A stretch of DNA of 64,000 bases from Bacteroidaceae bacterium (GCA_902362375.1 CABIVS010000001.1:171820-235819); one strand, 5' to 3'; positions 49,748-59,689 are shown, counted from the first letter of the stretch. Made by a program: numbers and translations. Notes: a model not told the origin generated them from the letters alone.

Positions 49748-52228
49748 ATGAAAATGAATCTTATTAGAAAAGCCGGTTTCTTGCTGGTATGTGCAACAAT
49801 GGTTGCAGCAGGCAATGGTACAGCACAAAATGTACAACGTACCTCACAAGGCATCAAGTGTGCCACACAGGGGATGGATGTCAACATAGAGTTTTATTCA
49901 CCCTCCATTGTCAGGGTTTATAAGACGCCCAGTCAGAAATCTTGCAATAAAGAAAGTCTGGTCATTGTCAAAACGCCTGAGACAACTCCTGTTTCTTTCG
50001 GTGAAAAGGGGAAAAATGTGACATTAAGCAGTCGTCTTATCCAAGTGGAAGTGAACCCGAAGACTGGGGGTATCCATTTTTTCGATTCGTCCGGCCAATG
50101 TCTGTTGACGGACAAAGATTACGGAACGCAATTCACTCCTTTCAATGATGCAGGTGTTCCGTCTTTCAATGTCCGCCAGGCTTTTTTGCTGGATAAAGAC
50201 GAAGTAATCTACGGATTGGGACAGCAGCAGACGGGTAAAGTGAACCAACGTAACCAGAAACTACTCCTCCGCAATCAGAATATGAGTATCTGTATTCCGT
50301 TTATTCATTCCGTCAAAGGATATGCCCTTTATTGGGATAATTATTCTCCCACTACTTTCCTCGACAATCCGCAAGAGATGTCATTCGACTCGGAAGTAGG
50401 CGATTGCGCTGATTATTATTTCATTTATGGCGGTAATGCGGACGGTGTAATAGCCGGAGTGCGCGAACTGACCGGTCAGGCTCCGCTCTATCCGCTCTGG
50501 ACACTGGGATTCTGGCAATGCCGCGAACGCTATAAAAGTCCGGACGAACTCTGCGAAGTAGTAGACAAGTACCGTGAACTGAAAGTACCTCTGGACGGTA
50601 TCATCCAAGACTGGCAATATTGGGGATGCAACGAAAACTGGAACTCGATGAAATTCCAAAACCCACGCTATATCAACAAAATGGGTGATCCGGAATACAT
50701 GAAATTCCTCCCGAACGGAGAAGACAGAAATGCTAATTATGGAACGCCACGCATCAAAAGTCCGAAAGAAATGATCGACTATGTACATAAACAGAATGCA
50801 CATATCATGATTTCAGTATGGGCCTCGTTCGGTCCGTGGACAGAGATGTACCAGAAAATGGATAGCCTGAAAGCATTGCTTCACTTCGAGACATGGCCTC
50901 CCAAAGCCGGAGTAAAACCGTACGATCCGTTCAATCCGACAGCACGCGATATGTATTGGACAGAAATGAAAAAGAACATCTTCAATCTCGGAATGGATGG
51001 CTGGTGGCTCGACTCTACCGAGCCGGATCATCTGGAAATCAAGGATAAAGATTTCGATACCCCCACTTATCTAGGTTCATTCCGCAGAGTGCACAACGCT
51101 TTTCCTTTGATGTCCAACAAGGGTGTATACGAACATCAACGTGCCACCACTTCCGACAAGCGGGTATTCCTGCTCACACGTTCGTCTTTCTTGGGACAAC
51201 AACGTTATGCGTCACATTCATGGAGCGGCGATGTAGTCTCTACCTGGGAAGTGATGAAGAAACAACTGGCGGCAGGACTAAATTACTCACTATGCGGCAT
51301 ACCATACTGGAATACCGACCTAGGCGGCTTCTTCGCATGGAAATATAACAATAATGTACACAATATCGCTTATCATGAATTGCACGTGCGCTGGTATCAG
51401 TGGGGAGCATTCCAGCCGATCATGCGTTCACACAATTCCAGTCCGGTAGCTGTGGAAATATACCAGTTCGGCAAGAAAGGAGACTGGGCTTATGACGCGC
51501 TCGAAAAATATACTCACCTGCGCTATCGCCTTTTGCCCTATCTCTACAGCACTTCATGGGAAGTTACCAACAAAGCGGGCAGCATCATCCGACCACTCAT
51601 GATGGATTTTCCTAAAGATAAGAAAGTACTTGAGATGGATACAGAGTATATGTTTGGCCGTAATTTCCTTGTCCGCCCCGTAACTGATTCGCTTTATACA
51701 TGGCAGGACGACAAACAGAACGGCTATCAGAAGAATATGAATAAGATAGGAAAGACAGATGTTTATCTACCCGCAGGTGCCCAATGGATTGATTTCTGGA
51801 CCGGAAAAAGCCTGAAAGGCGGACAAACCATCCAGCGTGAAGTGCCTATCGACATCATGCCGGTCTATGTCCGTGCAGGTTCTATCCTACCCTGGGGACC
51901 GGCTGTACAATATTCCACCGAAAAGAAATGGGATAATCTGACACTTCGTATTTATCCGGGTGCCGACGCTGAATTTACTCTTTACGAAGATGAGTTCGAC
52001 AACTACAATTACGAAAAGGGAGCATACACTACCATTGCCATGAAATGGAATGATAAAGACCGCACCCTGACGATTAACGACCGGCAAGGTTACTACAAAG
52101 GAATGCTGAAAAATCGTAAATTCAACATTATCATTGTAGAACCGGGAAAAGGTTGTGGTGACGGTGATGCTACGACATTCGATCAATCTGTTTCTTATAG
52201 GGGAAAGAGAGTAGACTTAAAATTATAA
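49748..52228 (+). CDS. GH31 alpha-glycosidase
   Basis: 826 residues from MKMNLIRKAGF, with a signal peptide (about 1-26). N-terminal beta-sandwich, then the GH31 barrel: nucleophile Asp422 in GWWLDSTEPD, acid/base Asp495 in SWSGDVVSTW, with WNTDLGGF and GAFQPIMRSHN downstream, then two C-terminal beta domains. GH31 covers alpha-glucosidases, alpha-xylosidases and some alpha-galactosidases; the substrate cannot be fixed. It follows the propeller/AraC regulator by 81 bases with its own promoter and may be the regulator's direct target. Confidence 0.88.
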   Translation: MKMNLIRKAGFLLVCATMVAAGNGTAQNVQRTSQGIKCATQGMDVNIEFYSPSIVRVYKTPSQKSCNKESLVIVKTPETTPVSFGEKGKNVTLSSRLIQVEVNPKTGGIHFFDSSGQCLLTDKDYGTQFTPFNDAGVPSFNVRQAFLLDKDEVIYGLGQQQTGKVNQRNQKLLLRNQNMSICIPFIHSVKGYALYWDNYSPTTFLDNPQEMSFDSEVGDCADYYFIYGGNADGVIAGVRELTGQAPLYPLWTLGFWQCRERYKSPDELCEVVDKYRELKVPLDGIIQDWQYWGCNENWNSMKFQNPRYINKMGDPEYMKFLPNGEDRNANYGTPRIKSPKEMIDYVHKQNAHIMISVWASFGPWTEMYQKMDSLKALLHFETWPPKAGVKPYDPFNPTARDMYWTEMKKNIFNLGMDGWWLDSTEPDHLEIKDKDFDTPTYLGSFRRVHNAFPLMSNKGVYEHQRATTSDKRVFLLTRSSFLGQQRYASHSWSGDVVSTWEVMKKQLAAGLNYSLCGIPYWNTDLGGFFAWKYNNNVHNIAYHELHVRWYQWGAFQPIMRSHNSSPVAVEIYQFGKKGDWAYDALEKYTHLRYRLLPYLYSTSWEVTNKAGSIIRPLMMDFPKDKKVLEMDTEYMFGRNFLVRPVTDSLYTWQDDKQNGYQKNMNKIGKTDVYLPAGAQWIDFWTGKSLKGGQTIQREVPIDIMPVYVRAGSILPWGPAVQYSTEKKWDNLTLRIYPGADAEFTLYEDEFDNYNYEKGAYTTIAMKWNDKDRTLTINDRQGYYKGMLKNRKFNIIIVEPGKGCGDGDATTFDQSVSYRGKRVDLKL

Positions 52229-52916
52229 AGTTTCAACTTTATTCCCACCATCTCACACTGGGGAAATAAACAGTAACCAATCAGTAAATTTCCCTCTAAC
52301 ACCTGTTTTTCAATTTTACAAGTACAGCCTTCACCCTTCACAATACCCTATTCATCGGCATTAGCGGGTGAAGGCTGCTCTTTCATCCGCCTTTCACCCT
52401 CCGTTTTCTTAACCCTGTATAATTCTTCTCCACCTGTTACTTCTAAAGACATATCTAACCTGTTTCCCACTCATTACTAACTAACTTCTTTTTCATTAAT
52501 AACAAACTTTCTTTTGATTACTGGTAAACTTCTTATTACCAGTATGTAAACTTGCTTATCATTAAATGTAATCTATAATTGCAAGTTGCGTTTATAAAAA
52601 CAAAAGCTTTGATTATATAAATGCAAGTTTCATTTATAAAATCAAAGCTTGCATTTATAGTTTTCTTATGATGCAAAGAAAGTTTGGGTCCTATACAAAG
52701 GAAGTTTATCCTTTATAGAAAAGAAGTTTTCCTATAATAGTCCGGAATCTATCTGCTAACACTTCTTCTGCCAACTATAGATAAAAGACTTAGCAGACTA
52801 GACAATCTGTGAAAGCCAGGGTAGAAAGGTGAAGGGAAAGTGAAAGCCTGCCCTTCACCCGCTAATACCGATGAATAGGGCATTGTGAAAGGTGAAGGGT
52901 ATTTTCTTGAATATGA
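52229..52916. other. Non-coding gap after the GH31 gene with nested inverted repeats
   Basis: No gene seen. Nearly all of it is occupied by the inverted-repeat-bounded segment described separately, with an AT-rich interior full of AAACTT/AAGTTT words. Confidence 0.7.
52326..52899. repeat. 574-base segment bounded by about 50-base inverted repeats
   Basis: Left arm 52326-52376 and right arm 52851-52899 are inverted copies sharing TTCACAAT-CCCTATTCATCGG-ATTAGCGGGTGAAGG with two mismatches in 38 bases. Each arm is itself a hairpin (AGCCTTCACCC / GGGTGAAGGCT on the left, CCCTTCACC / GGTGAAGGG on the right). The interior holds further palindromes, for example TATAAATGCAAG (52616-52627) with CTTGCATTTATA (52648-52659). 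Confidence 0.85.
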
Positions 52917-54062
52917 TTATTTTAGTATACCAGCGTAAGGTAATGTCTGCAACCACAATTCCATAAAACGGTCGTATACACAATATCCCTCTTCCGCCTT
53001 AAATACATATTCTTTATTAATCAGGAATTTAAGGGCTGCATTAATACTACTCGAACCTTTCAATCCATATTTCTTAATAAATATAGAACTATTAATAGCC
53101 GTTACGAATTGCTCCCGGGCGATAGCGCGCAACAAAGTTGACTGATTTTCGGTCAACATACCATATAAACGCTGGTATTCATCCACCTCGGAACGAACTA
53201 TATCTGCCAAACATTTCTCAAATATGGTTTCATTCAAGACGGGCTCCTTTTGTTCATAAAGTCGGTTCAGCACATACTGTACATACCATGTATGCCCATT
53301 AAAACGTCGATAAATCATCTGAAAGAGTTCATCACTCAATTCCTTTCCTCCGGCCTGCATCCAACGTATGGCAAAAAGAGAATAATGCTCTAAAGGGATG
53401 GATGCCAGATTCATCTTTTCCGTACTCCGGTAAAAAGGACGTTTCGCTGAACCAAACATTTCTGCCATCAGATGTTGTTTACTTCCTGAAAAAATAAAAT
53501 GTACATGAGGTAAAAATTGAATGTAAGAACGCAACAAGCCTTCTACTCCTTTTTCCGGATATTCAGTGATCTGCTGAAATTCATCAATAGCGATATAACA
53601 TTCTTTTCCCGAATGTTCCAGGTAATCAAAAATCTCTTTTAATGTTGCCTGTGCCTGGGAAGGTTGAAAATCAAGAGTTGCTTGTGGCACTCCCGTTAAG
53701 ACATCGGGGGAAAACACTAAACGACAACTTCTAAAAAAGCCACTGATTGTCGCCAGCGTCTTCTGCGATAAATTATCTAATTTACCAATCACAGTCTGCC
53801 CGAACTGAATGATAAAATCATCCAGACATGTCGTAGAAAAAATATCCATGTAAAAACAAGCTGCCTCCGGATACTCCCGTCGTATCTGATGAAAGACGTT
53901 CTGTATTAATCCGGTCTTACCCATACGGCGAGGACTCATTAAGGTCACATTTCTTCCATTCCGTAAAGCGGAAATCAAATGTTCCGTTTCTTCTATCCGA
54001 TCACAGAAATACTTAGGACCAGCATAGGCATAAATCAAAAAAGGATTATTTACGTCATTCAT
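52917..54062 (-). CDS. Stand-alone archaeal-type AAA ATPase
   Basis: 381-residue ATP-binding protein of the archaeal ATPase (PF01637-like) group: GPKYFCDRIEETEHLISAL opening, P-loop LMSPRRMGKTGL (about 45), Walker B CYIAIDEFQQI (about 170), sensor block IFSGSKQHLM, and a C-terminal winged-helix region (about 290-380). No nuclease domain is visible. Function unknown. Start at the ATG 54062; a TTG at 54068 is less likely. It is flanked by an inverted-repeat segment downstream and a perfect inverted repeat in its leader. Confidence 0.82.
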   Translation of the reverse strand: MNDVNNPFLIYAYAGPKYFCDRIEETEHLISALRNGRNVTLMSPRRMGKTGLIQNVFHQIRREYPEAACFYMDIFSTTCLDDFIIQFGQTVIGKLDNLSQKTLATISGFFRSCRLVFSPDVLTGVPQATLDFQPSQAQATLKEIFDYLEHSGKECYIAIDEFQQITEYPEKGVEGLLRSYIQFLPHVHFIFSGSKQHLMAEMFGSAKRPFYRSTEKMNLASIPLEHYSLFAIRWMQAGGKELSDELFQMIYRRFNGHTWYVQYVLNRLYEQKEPVLNETIFEKCLADIVRSEVDEYQRLYGMLTENQSTLLRAIAREQFVTAINSSIFIKKYGLKGSSSINAALKFLINKEYVFKAEEGYCVYDRFMELWLQTLPYAGILK

Positions 54063-54071
54063 ATTCAAGCA

Positions 54072-54132
54072 ATTATTTATAGCGTAATTATTGTAGTACT
54101 TTTTATGCTACACAAATTACGCTATAAATAAT
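54072..54132. repeat. 18-bp perfect inverted repeat in the ATPase leader
   Basis: ATTATTTATAGCGTAATT (54072-54089) and AATTACGCTATAAATAAT (54115-54132) are exact complements, 25 bases apart. It lies between the stop of the GH97 gene and the ATPase start, so it may be a terminator for the GH35-GH97 operon or an operator for the ATPase. Confidence 0.85.
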
Positions 54133-54158
54133 GATTCTACCAAACTTTTGCCGAACAA

Positions 54159-56129
54159 TCATTTCCCATATGATCCCGCCACGCTTCTATTCACCAATAG
54201 AACACCTCCCTGTGGAAGGATTTCCAGTTGCACTTTTCCGTTTTCTTTCACTTTCAACGGCAGAAGCTGCGGTTCTCCTTTTTTATCATCCTTATACAGA
54301 GAAACAGTTTTTCCGGCAAACATATCTAAATCCAGTTTCAACTTTACGATTTCTTTCCCGGCATTCACTGCTGCCAGATACCAGGTGTCACCGTGGCGAC
54401 GCGCCAAAACTACATATTTCCCCGGATATCCGTCAATAAAACGTGTCTCATCCCATGTGGTAGGAACCGTTTTCATATAGTCCATACAAACAGGGGAAAC
54501 ATCTTTCAGGTTGTTGGGAGCAAGCGCAAAATTCTGTACCGGATTCTGGAATAATACGGTAGTGGCTAATTGAAATATATCAGTAGTACGGCGGGTAGTT
54601 CCTCCGTCATTGTTGCGATTCAGCCGTTTGTTCAGAAAACAACCACCGAATTCCATGCAACCCACCGCGTTGCGGATAAACGGATGCAGACAGGCATTGA
54701 AAGCCTCTTCATCACAGAAGTGCTGGCCGAAAACCATATTTTCGGAGGCCAGTACAGCCTCGCTGCCTACATAATTCGGGTACATACGTTCCCATCCTCG
54801 AGGGATGGTGCAACCGTGGAAGATTACCATCAGACCGTGGTCGTCAGCATCACTCAAAATATCTTCATACAGGCGCATCGTTTCCTGCTTGTCGCCACCA
54901 AAGAAATCAACTTTGATTCCTTTCACTCCAAGGCTTTGCAACCATTTCATTTCACGTTTGCGGATAATGGCATTGTCCATGTGATTCACCGGCCCCTGCT
55001 CAATATCATTCCAATAGCCGGAAGAGCTATACCATAAGAAGAGTTCCACTCCTTTGCTTCGTGCGTATTCTATCAAAGATTTCATACGGTCACGGCCGAT
55101 GTTCGTATCCCACCAGTTATCGATCAAGGCATACTCATACCCCATTGCAGCTGCAAAATCAATATAGCGCACCTGATCGTCACAGTTGATACTACCATCC
55201 TGCCAGAGAATCCAGCTCCATGTGCCGCGTCCGAAACGGTAGTCATGCTTCGTTTCATAAAGAGGACGTACGACATCCCAGATAACGGTTGTTTCCACAA
55301 TCGGTTTCAAGGTTTCACCAACAGTTATGGTACGCCAGGGAGTAGCACCGGGAAGGGCAAATGCCGGAGCAGAAGTTCCGTTACCGTTATTTTCTTCAGC
55401 CATGGGGAAAGCAACCGTATACAGATTGCCTTCGCTTACATCGCTCAAACGAGAACCGCAATAACGACTGTCCACACCTGTTTCGCTGACTAATACCCAA
55501 CCATCGTCACCGATACGGAACAGACAAGGGAATGTGTAGCCATGCCCGTACTGTGAACGGTCACTCATGGGAGCATCTGCCTTGTACTCTTCCTCATAAC
55601 TGGGTTTGGTACGTTTCCAACCTATCATGGCATCGCTTTGCGGACATAAGAAAGTAGTTGTTTGTTGCGGAAAGCGAAAGCCGGTTTCTTCGGCAGTTAC
55701 CGTTACACTTCCTTTTCCATCCTGACGCGGAAGAGTATAACGGAAAGCTACATCGTGATTGCTGACACGAAAGACTACATCTATTTTCTGCCCTTTTGGA
55801 TTCTCAAAATTACAAATCAGTTCGTTTGCCTGATAATGCACTTTGGAGGTTTTAATACGATCCTGATGATAGACAGTATCAATCGGAGTAACAGCGTGTC
55901 CTGTCAGTTTCATCCCTTTTGCAAAATCACCGATATTCGTATTCATACCCAAAGGAGATTTCTCCAACATTGTCTTTCCATTGTAGGTAATCGAATAACT
56001 TGGCTTTCCGGCTGGAGAAGCAGATACAACCAATTGCAGTTTTTCATCCGGCCCTTTCACTACCACTTCCTGTGCTATCAGAGAAGTCAGACAGCAACTA
56101 GCCAGCAGGGTACTTATTATCTTCTTCAT
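54159..56129 (-). CDS. Retaining GH97 enzyme, probable alpha-galactosidase
   Basis: 656 residues with signal peptide (about 1-19). The residues that mark the retaining branch of GH97 are present: nucleophile Asp408 (GIKVDFFGG) and acid/base Glu463 (LASENM), matching B. thetaiotaomicron BT1871 Asp415 and Glu470 with a constant offset of seven; the glutamates of the inverting branch are absent. BT1871 (662 residues) is an alpha-galactosidase, so the same activity is likely here. Last gene of the GH35-GH43-GH51-GH97 operon. Confidence 0.87.
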   Translation of the reverse strand: MKKIISTLLASCCLTSLIAQEVVVKGPDEKLQLVVSASPAGKPSYSITYNGKTMLEKSPLGMNTNIGDFAKGMKLTGHAVTPIDTVYHQDRIKTSKVHYQANELICNFENPKGQKIDVVFRVSNHDVAFRYTLPRQDGKGSVTVTAEETGFRFPQQTTTFLCPQSDAMIGWKRTKPSYEEEYKADAPMSDRSQYGHGYTFPCLFRIGDDGWVLVSETGVDSRYCGSRLSDVSEGNLYTVAFPMAEENNGNGTSAPAFALPGATPWRTITVGETLKPIVETTVIWDVVRPLYETKHDYRFGRGTWSWILWQDGSINCDDQVRYIDFAAAMGYEYALIDNWWDTNIGRDRMKSLIEYARSKGVELFLWYSSSGYWNDIEQGPVNHMDNAIIRKREMKWLQSLGVKGIKVDFFGGDKQETMRLYEDILSDADDHGLMVIFHGCTIPRGWERMYPNYVGSEAVLASENMVFGQHFCDEEAFNACLHPFIRNAVGCMEFGGCFLNKRLNRNNDGGTTRRTTDIFQLATTVLFQNPVQNFALAPNNLKDVSPVCMDYMKTVPTTWDETRFIDGYPGKYVVLARRHGDTWYLAAVNAGKEIVKLKLDLDMFAGKTVSLYKDDKKGEPQLLPLKVKENGKVQLEILPQGGVLLVNRSVAGSYGK

Positions 56130-56164
56130 ATTATTTACGTCGTTATTATCTTCACTTTTTTCTG

Positions 56165-58630
56165 TTATTTCTCATTTGCCTTCTTTATGCGGATCACCGT
56201 AAAAGAATAGGCAGGTAATTGATAGTCAAACTTTTCTGCTACTTCCATCGTGTCTTCAACAGGTAGCGGGGTATCGGCCGGTTTGCCGGTCAGTACGGTT
56301 CTTTTTGCAGAAGACTGTATAGCACCGATTCCGGAAAGGTCGACATTCGTATTCACTTCTACGGGAAGTAAATTGACCAGCTTCACAATCACATCACCAC
56401 TTGCCGAGTCACGGACAATAGAAGAAGCAATGCGTTTCCGCACTTGATCGTCTCTATTATCAAGAGTGATCTGCGACGGAAAATATTCGTTCCCGGCATT
56501 CTGCCCGTAGAGTTTCTGAACATAGTAGCCGGTGGTAGGTTTCACTTCCCGGTTATTGAAGTAAATCAAATCCGGATTCCACTGGGTATGTCCTTCTTTA
56601 GCGAGAAGAGGGGCATAGGAAGTCATGTGTACAACATCGCCATTACGTTCCAAGGCAGCAAGATAAAGAGCTTCTGTCAGTGCTGTTTCGATATTCGCCT
56701 TTCGTCCCGGTATGTGAGTTGCATATTCGCCCAAGTATACTTTTGTCTTTTTCGAACGATCGTATTTGTCGTAGAAATCCTGGTTGTTCAGGAACCATCC
56801 CGGAGTCTGGTAATAATGTTCGTCGACCATCGGAATACCCAGTTTGTCCGCCAGCTTCCATCCTTCCACGTAGTCTGTACCCTCATTGAATGGTCCCACT
56901 GTACCGACAACAATCATTTCTGGATATTTTTCTTTGATGGCATTGAAGATCATCGTGAAGCGTTCTTCGAAGATATCAGTGATAAGATCTTCATTTCCGA
57001 TACCGATGTATTTCAAATTGAATGGTTTCGGATGCCCGGCTTCGGCACGTACCTTTCCCCACTTTGTCTTCTTTGCGTCACCGTTTGCCCATTCTATCAG
57101 ATCAAGAATATCCTGAATATAGGCTCCCATTTCGCTCATTGGAATACCGCCTTGCTGCCCTCCTCTCAAGTCGCCGTGACAGGCAGAGTTCTGGCAAGGA
57201 ACACCAGCCGCCAGCACTGGAAGCGGTTCCGCACCAATATCTTCGCAAAACTGGAAATATTCAAAATAACCCAATCCCATGCTTTGATGGTATCCCCAAA
57301 GGTTACGCTGCGCTTTTCTTGCTTCCAACGGGCCTACTGTATTTTTCCATTGATAAATGTTCTTCAAACCATCACCGTGAGCCACACAACCACCGGGGAA
57401 ACGGATGAAACGGGGATGAATATCAGCCAACACTTGAGCCAGATCTTTGCGAAGCCCGTTCTTACGTCCTTTAAATGTACTTTGCGGGAATAAGGAAATC
57501 ATGTCCAGATTCAATTCACCAACAGATTGAGGGATGATTTCGAGATGAGTGTCCGCAGTAGCTTTAGCAGCTATCACTGCTTTATATGTTTTCCATTGAC
57601 GGGAAGATACTGTTAGAGAAGTTTCTCCACACACATTTCCTTTTCCATCTACCAGACGAACCTGCAATTTATTTGATTTACCCTGCGGAACCCGGGCGAA
57701 GATGGAAAAATCATATTTCTCTCCGGTGTTCAGTGCGATTCCATCAAAACCTGTATTTTCTAATGCAGCTCCGGGTTGTTCCACATTCAGCACGGCATAA
57801 TGTGGGTTATTGATATGAATAGGGTCGGTAGTATCAATAGTGAAAGTCGTTTTCTCTCCTTTCAGTGCCCAGGAATGAGTGCTGTTCCAGTTCTTATCTC
57901 CTTCCCTGTCCGAAGGGTCGTACTCGAAGTCGCGGTTTTGGATAAGTTCTGCGTAGAGTCCTCCGTCTGCCGAATAATTGATGTCTTCAAAAAAAGCGCC
58001 CAGCAATACATCACTAATGGCCTTTGCACCTTCCGGTTGTACAGTGACCGTTGCTTTTACAGGCTTCAAACCGGCAAAACGTTCTCCATCCTGTACCGGA
58101 CGTTCTCCATGTAATGAGTTCCGATATTGATTCCAGCCATAATTTTTATCCAATCCATCCACCAAGGTCCAAACTACCCGGTTGATATTTCCTTTCTGCT
58201 CTTCTCCGGCAACAATAGCTTTCACTCTCACTCCGTCAAAATCCGGCGTAGTACGGGGATATTTCTGACTGGTCCAGTTGATTAAATCCTTGGAAGTAGC
58301 CTGGCCGTATCCATCACGGTCATTCAGTTTCCAGGTACAAATCCATTCGCCATCGAGCGATTGTTTCAAATAAGGATCGAGCATTTTCTTCTGTGATCCC
58401 CAGCGGCTATAATCGCACCGGAGATATCCGTAGTTCCGGCCAATTTCAAACCAGTTTTCTTTATCTGTACTCCAGGCGAAACGGAGTCCGCTGCGTCCGT
58501 CGTCTCCGGAAGTTGCAAAAGAAAACAGATAAACCGAATCGGGTGTACTCGTCATTTCTTTGATTGCAGCTAAAGTGAACTGCTGAAACGACAAAAACAA
58601 GACAACTAGAAAGAGGAATAATTTTCTCAT
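56165..58630 (-). CDS. Alpha-L-arabinofuranosidase, GH51, with an N-terminal GH43-like part
   Basis: 821 residues with signal peptide (about 1-21). Residues about 28-170 look like part of a GH43-type propeller (VYLFSFATSGDDGRSGLRFAWSTD, YGQATSKDLINWTSQKYP), then a GH51-type module (GAFFEDINYSADGGLYAELI) containing a carbohydrate-binding-like insert (about 250-390), then the GH51 barrel with acid/base Glu547 (GIGNEDLI) and nucleophile Glu635 (YLGEYATH). It should remove arabinofuranose side chains. The N-terminal part resembles the opening of the next gene (GH43). Third gene of the operon. Confidence 0.86.
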   Translation of the reverse strand: MRKLFLFLVVLFLSFQQFTLAAIKEMTSTPDSVYLFSFATSGDDGRSGLRFAWSTDKENWFEIGRNYGYLRCDYSRWGSQKKMLDPYLKQSLDGEWICTWKLNDRDGYGQATSKDLINWTSQKYPRTTPDFDGVRVKAIVAGEEQKGNINRVVWTLVDGLDKNYGWNQYRNSLHGERPVQDGERFAGLKPVKATVTVQPEGAKAISDVLLGAFFEDINYSADGGLYAELIQNRDFEYDPSDREGDKNWNSTHSWALKGEKTTFTIDTTDPIHINNPHYAVLNVEQPGAALENTGFDGIALNTGEKYDFSIFARVPQGKSNKLQVRLVDGKGNVCGETSLTVSSRQWKTYKAVIAAKATADTHLEIIPQSVGELNLDMISLFPQSTFKGRKNGLRKDLAQVLADIHPRFIRFPGGCVAHGDGLKNIYQWKNTVGPLEARKAQRNLWGYHQSMGLGYFEYFQFCEDIGAEPLPVLAAGVPCQNSACHGDLRGGQQGGIPMSEMGAYIQDILDLIEWANGDAKKTKWGKVRAEAGHPKPFNLKYIGIGNEDLITDIFEERFTMIFNAIKEKYPEMIVVGTVGPFNEGTDYVEGWKLADKLGIPMVDEHYYQTPGWFLNNQDFYDKYDRSKKTKVYLGEYATHIPGRKANIETALTEALYLAALERNGDVVHMTSYAPLLAKEGHTQWNPDLIYFNNREVKPTTGYYVQKLYGQNAGNEYFPSQITLDNRDDQVRKRIASSIVRDSASGDVIVKLVNLLPVEVNTNVDLSGIGAIQSSAKRTVLTGKPADTPLPVEDTMEVAEKFDYQLPAYSFTVIRIKKANEK

Positions 58631-58666
58631 GGTATATATTGCATTAAGATTATCAATCGCAAAGTT

Positions 58667-59632
58667 TTAGAAACTTTCCGGTTTACCATATGCCTTGAAA
58701 AGGCGTCGCAATTCTTTTTGAGTAATCGGAATAACAGTACCGTGACGTGGATGAAAATCCATGCTGACGGCATGGTCAATCACTTTAAAGTATTCCAGAT
58801 CGGTACTTTCCGTAAACTGGTATTTGCCTTTCATATACACATCGTACATCAAGATATATTTATCCGAACCAATCAATGGAAAAATGCCTGCACCTTCTAC
58901 CGCATCCTTCGTCTGCTGCTTATAATCATCCGATTCCGCCCACTGTCCGGAGGTCAGAGAGGAAGTAGTCGCTTTTTTAATTCCATTTCCATTCCCTTCC
59001 GTTTTGTAGAACAAATGATAGAGTCCATCTTTATAAATAATGTCGCCATCAATACATGATTTTCTGTTTTTCGGAAGAAACAGTGGCTTCGGTTCTCCTT
59101 CTATATCTGTAAAATCTTTGTTGGCATAAGCATAATAAATGATATCGGGACCATTGCCATGTTGCATAGACCAGTAAACCATGTACTTCCCAGCTTCCTT
59201 ATCATAAATAGTTTGTGGTGCCCACACACGTTTCAGATCCTCCTGATCTGGATATTTCTTTTGGATATTCACGACATTGGAAGTCCAGTGTACAAGGTCT
59301 TTTGATTTCAAAAGTACCATGGCACGGTTAGAACTCCATCCATTTCCGGATACCATATCCGTAACCACCATATAAAACGTCTTCCCATCTTCACAACGCA
59401 GAATATGGGGATCACGCACTCCACCTGTCGAACTAATCACACGGGAATCAAGTACCGGCTGATTTCCATTCAAGGCTTTATAATTATATCCATCAAGACT
59501 AACAGCCATCCGGACGGCTTCCTCACTCATGCGATTGCCGGTAAAGTAAACAAACAGGTAAGCAGATTGCTGGCAATACCCAGTCAGCACTCCTATAAAT
59601 AGGAATGCGAAAAGAATTATATTTTTCTTCAT
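58667..59632 (-). CDS. GH43 family glycosidase
   Basis: 321 residues from MKKNIILFAFLF; the frame offers ATGs at 59644, 59641, 59638 and 59632, and the last gives the cleanest signal peptide (ending TGYCQQ). Propeller blocks: AYLFVYFTGNRMSEEAVRMAVS, STGGVRDPHILRCEDG (catalytic-base Asp), VWAPQTIYDKEAGKYMVYWS and DGDIIYKDGLYHLFYKTEG (Glu region), plus VEGAGIFPLIG. Probably arabinofuranosidase or related exo-activity. Second gene of the operon between GH35 and GH51. Confidence 0.83.
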   Translation of the reverse strand: MKKNIILFAFLFIGVLTGYCQQSAYLFVYFTGNRMSEEAVRMAVSLDGYNYKALNGNQPVLDSRVISSTGGVRDPHILRCEDGKTFYMVVTDMVSGNGWSSNRAMVLLKSKDLVHWTSNVVNIQKKYPDQEDLKRVWAPQTIYDKEAGKYMVYWSMQHGNGPDIIYYAYANKDFTDIEGEPKPLFLPKNRKSCIDGDIIYKDGLYHLFYKTEGNGNGIKKATTSSLTSGQWAESDDYKQQTKDAVEGAGIFPLIGSDKYILMYDVYMKGKYQFTESTDLEYFKVIDHAVSMDFHPRHGTVIPITQKELRRLFKAYGKPESF

Positions 59633-59689
59633 ATTCATCATCATTTCAATGCTTTTTCATCCATTGTTTTATTCTTGTTCATTCACTGT

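Noticed and set aside
52501..52740. Possible CRISPR array from repeated AAACTT/AAGTTT words
   Set aside because: The repeats are too short and degenerate, alternate in orientation and lack unique spacers of constant length; no cas genes are nearby.
56444..57493. 349-codon open frame on the plus strand
   Set aside because: It lies entirely antisense to the GH51 gene, has no recognisable domain and no promoter; a by-product of codon use on the other strand.
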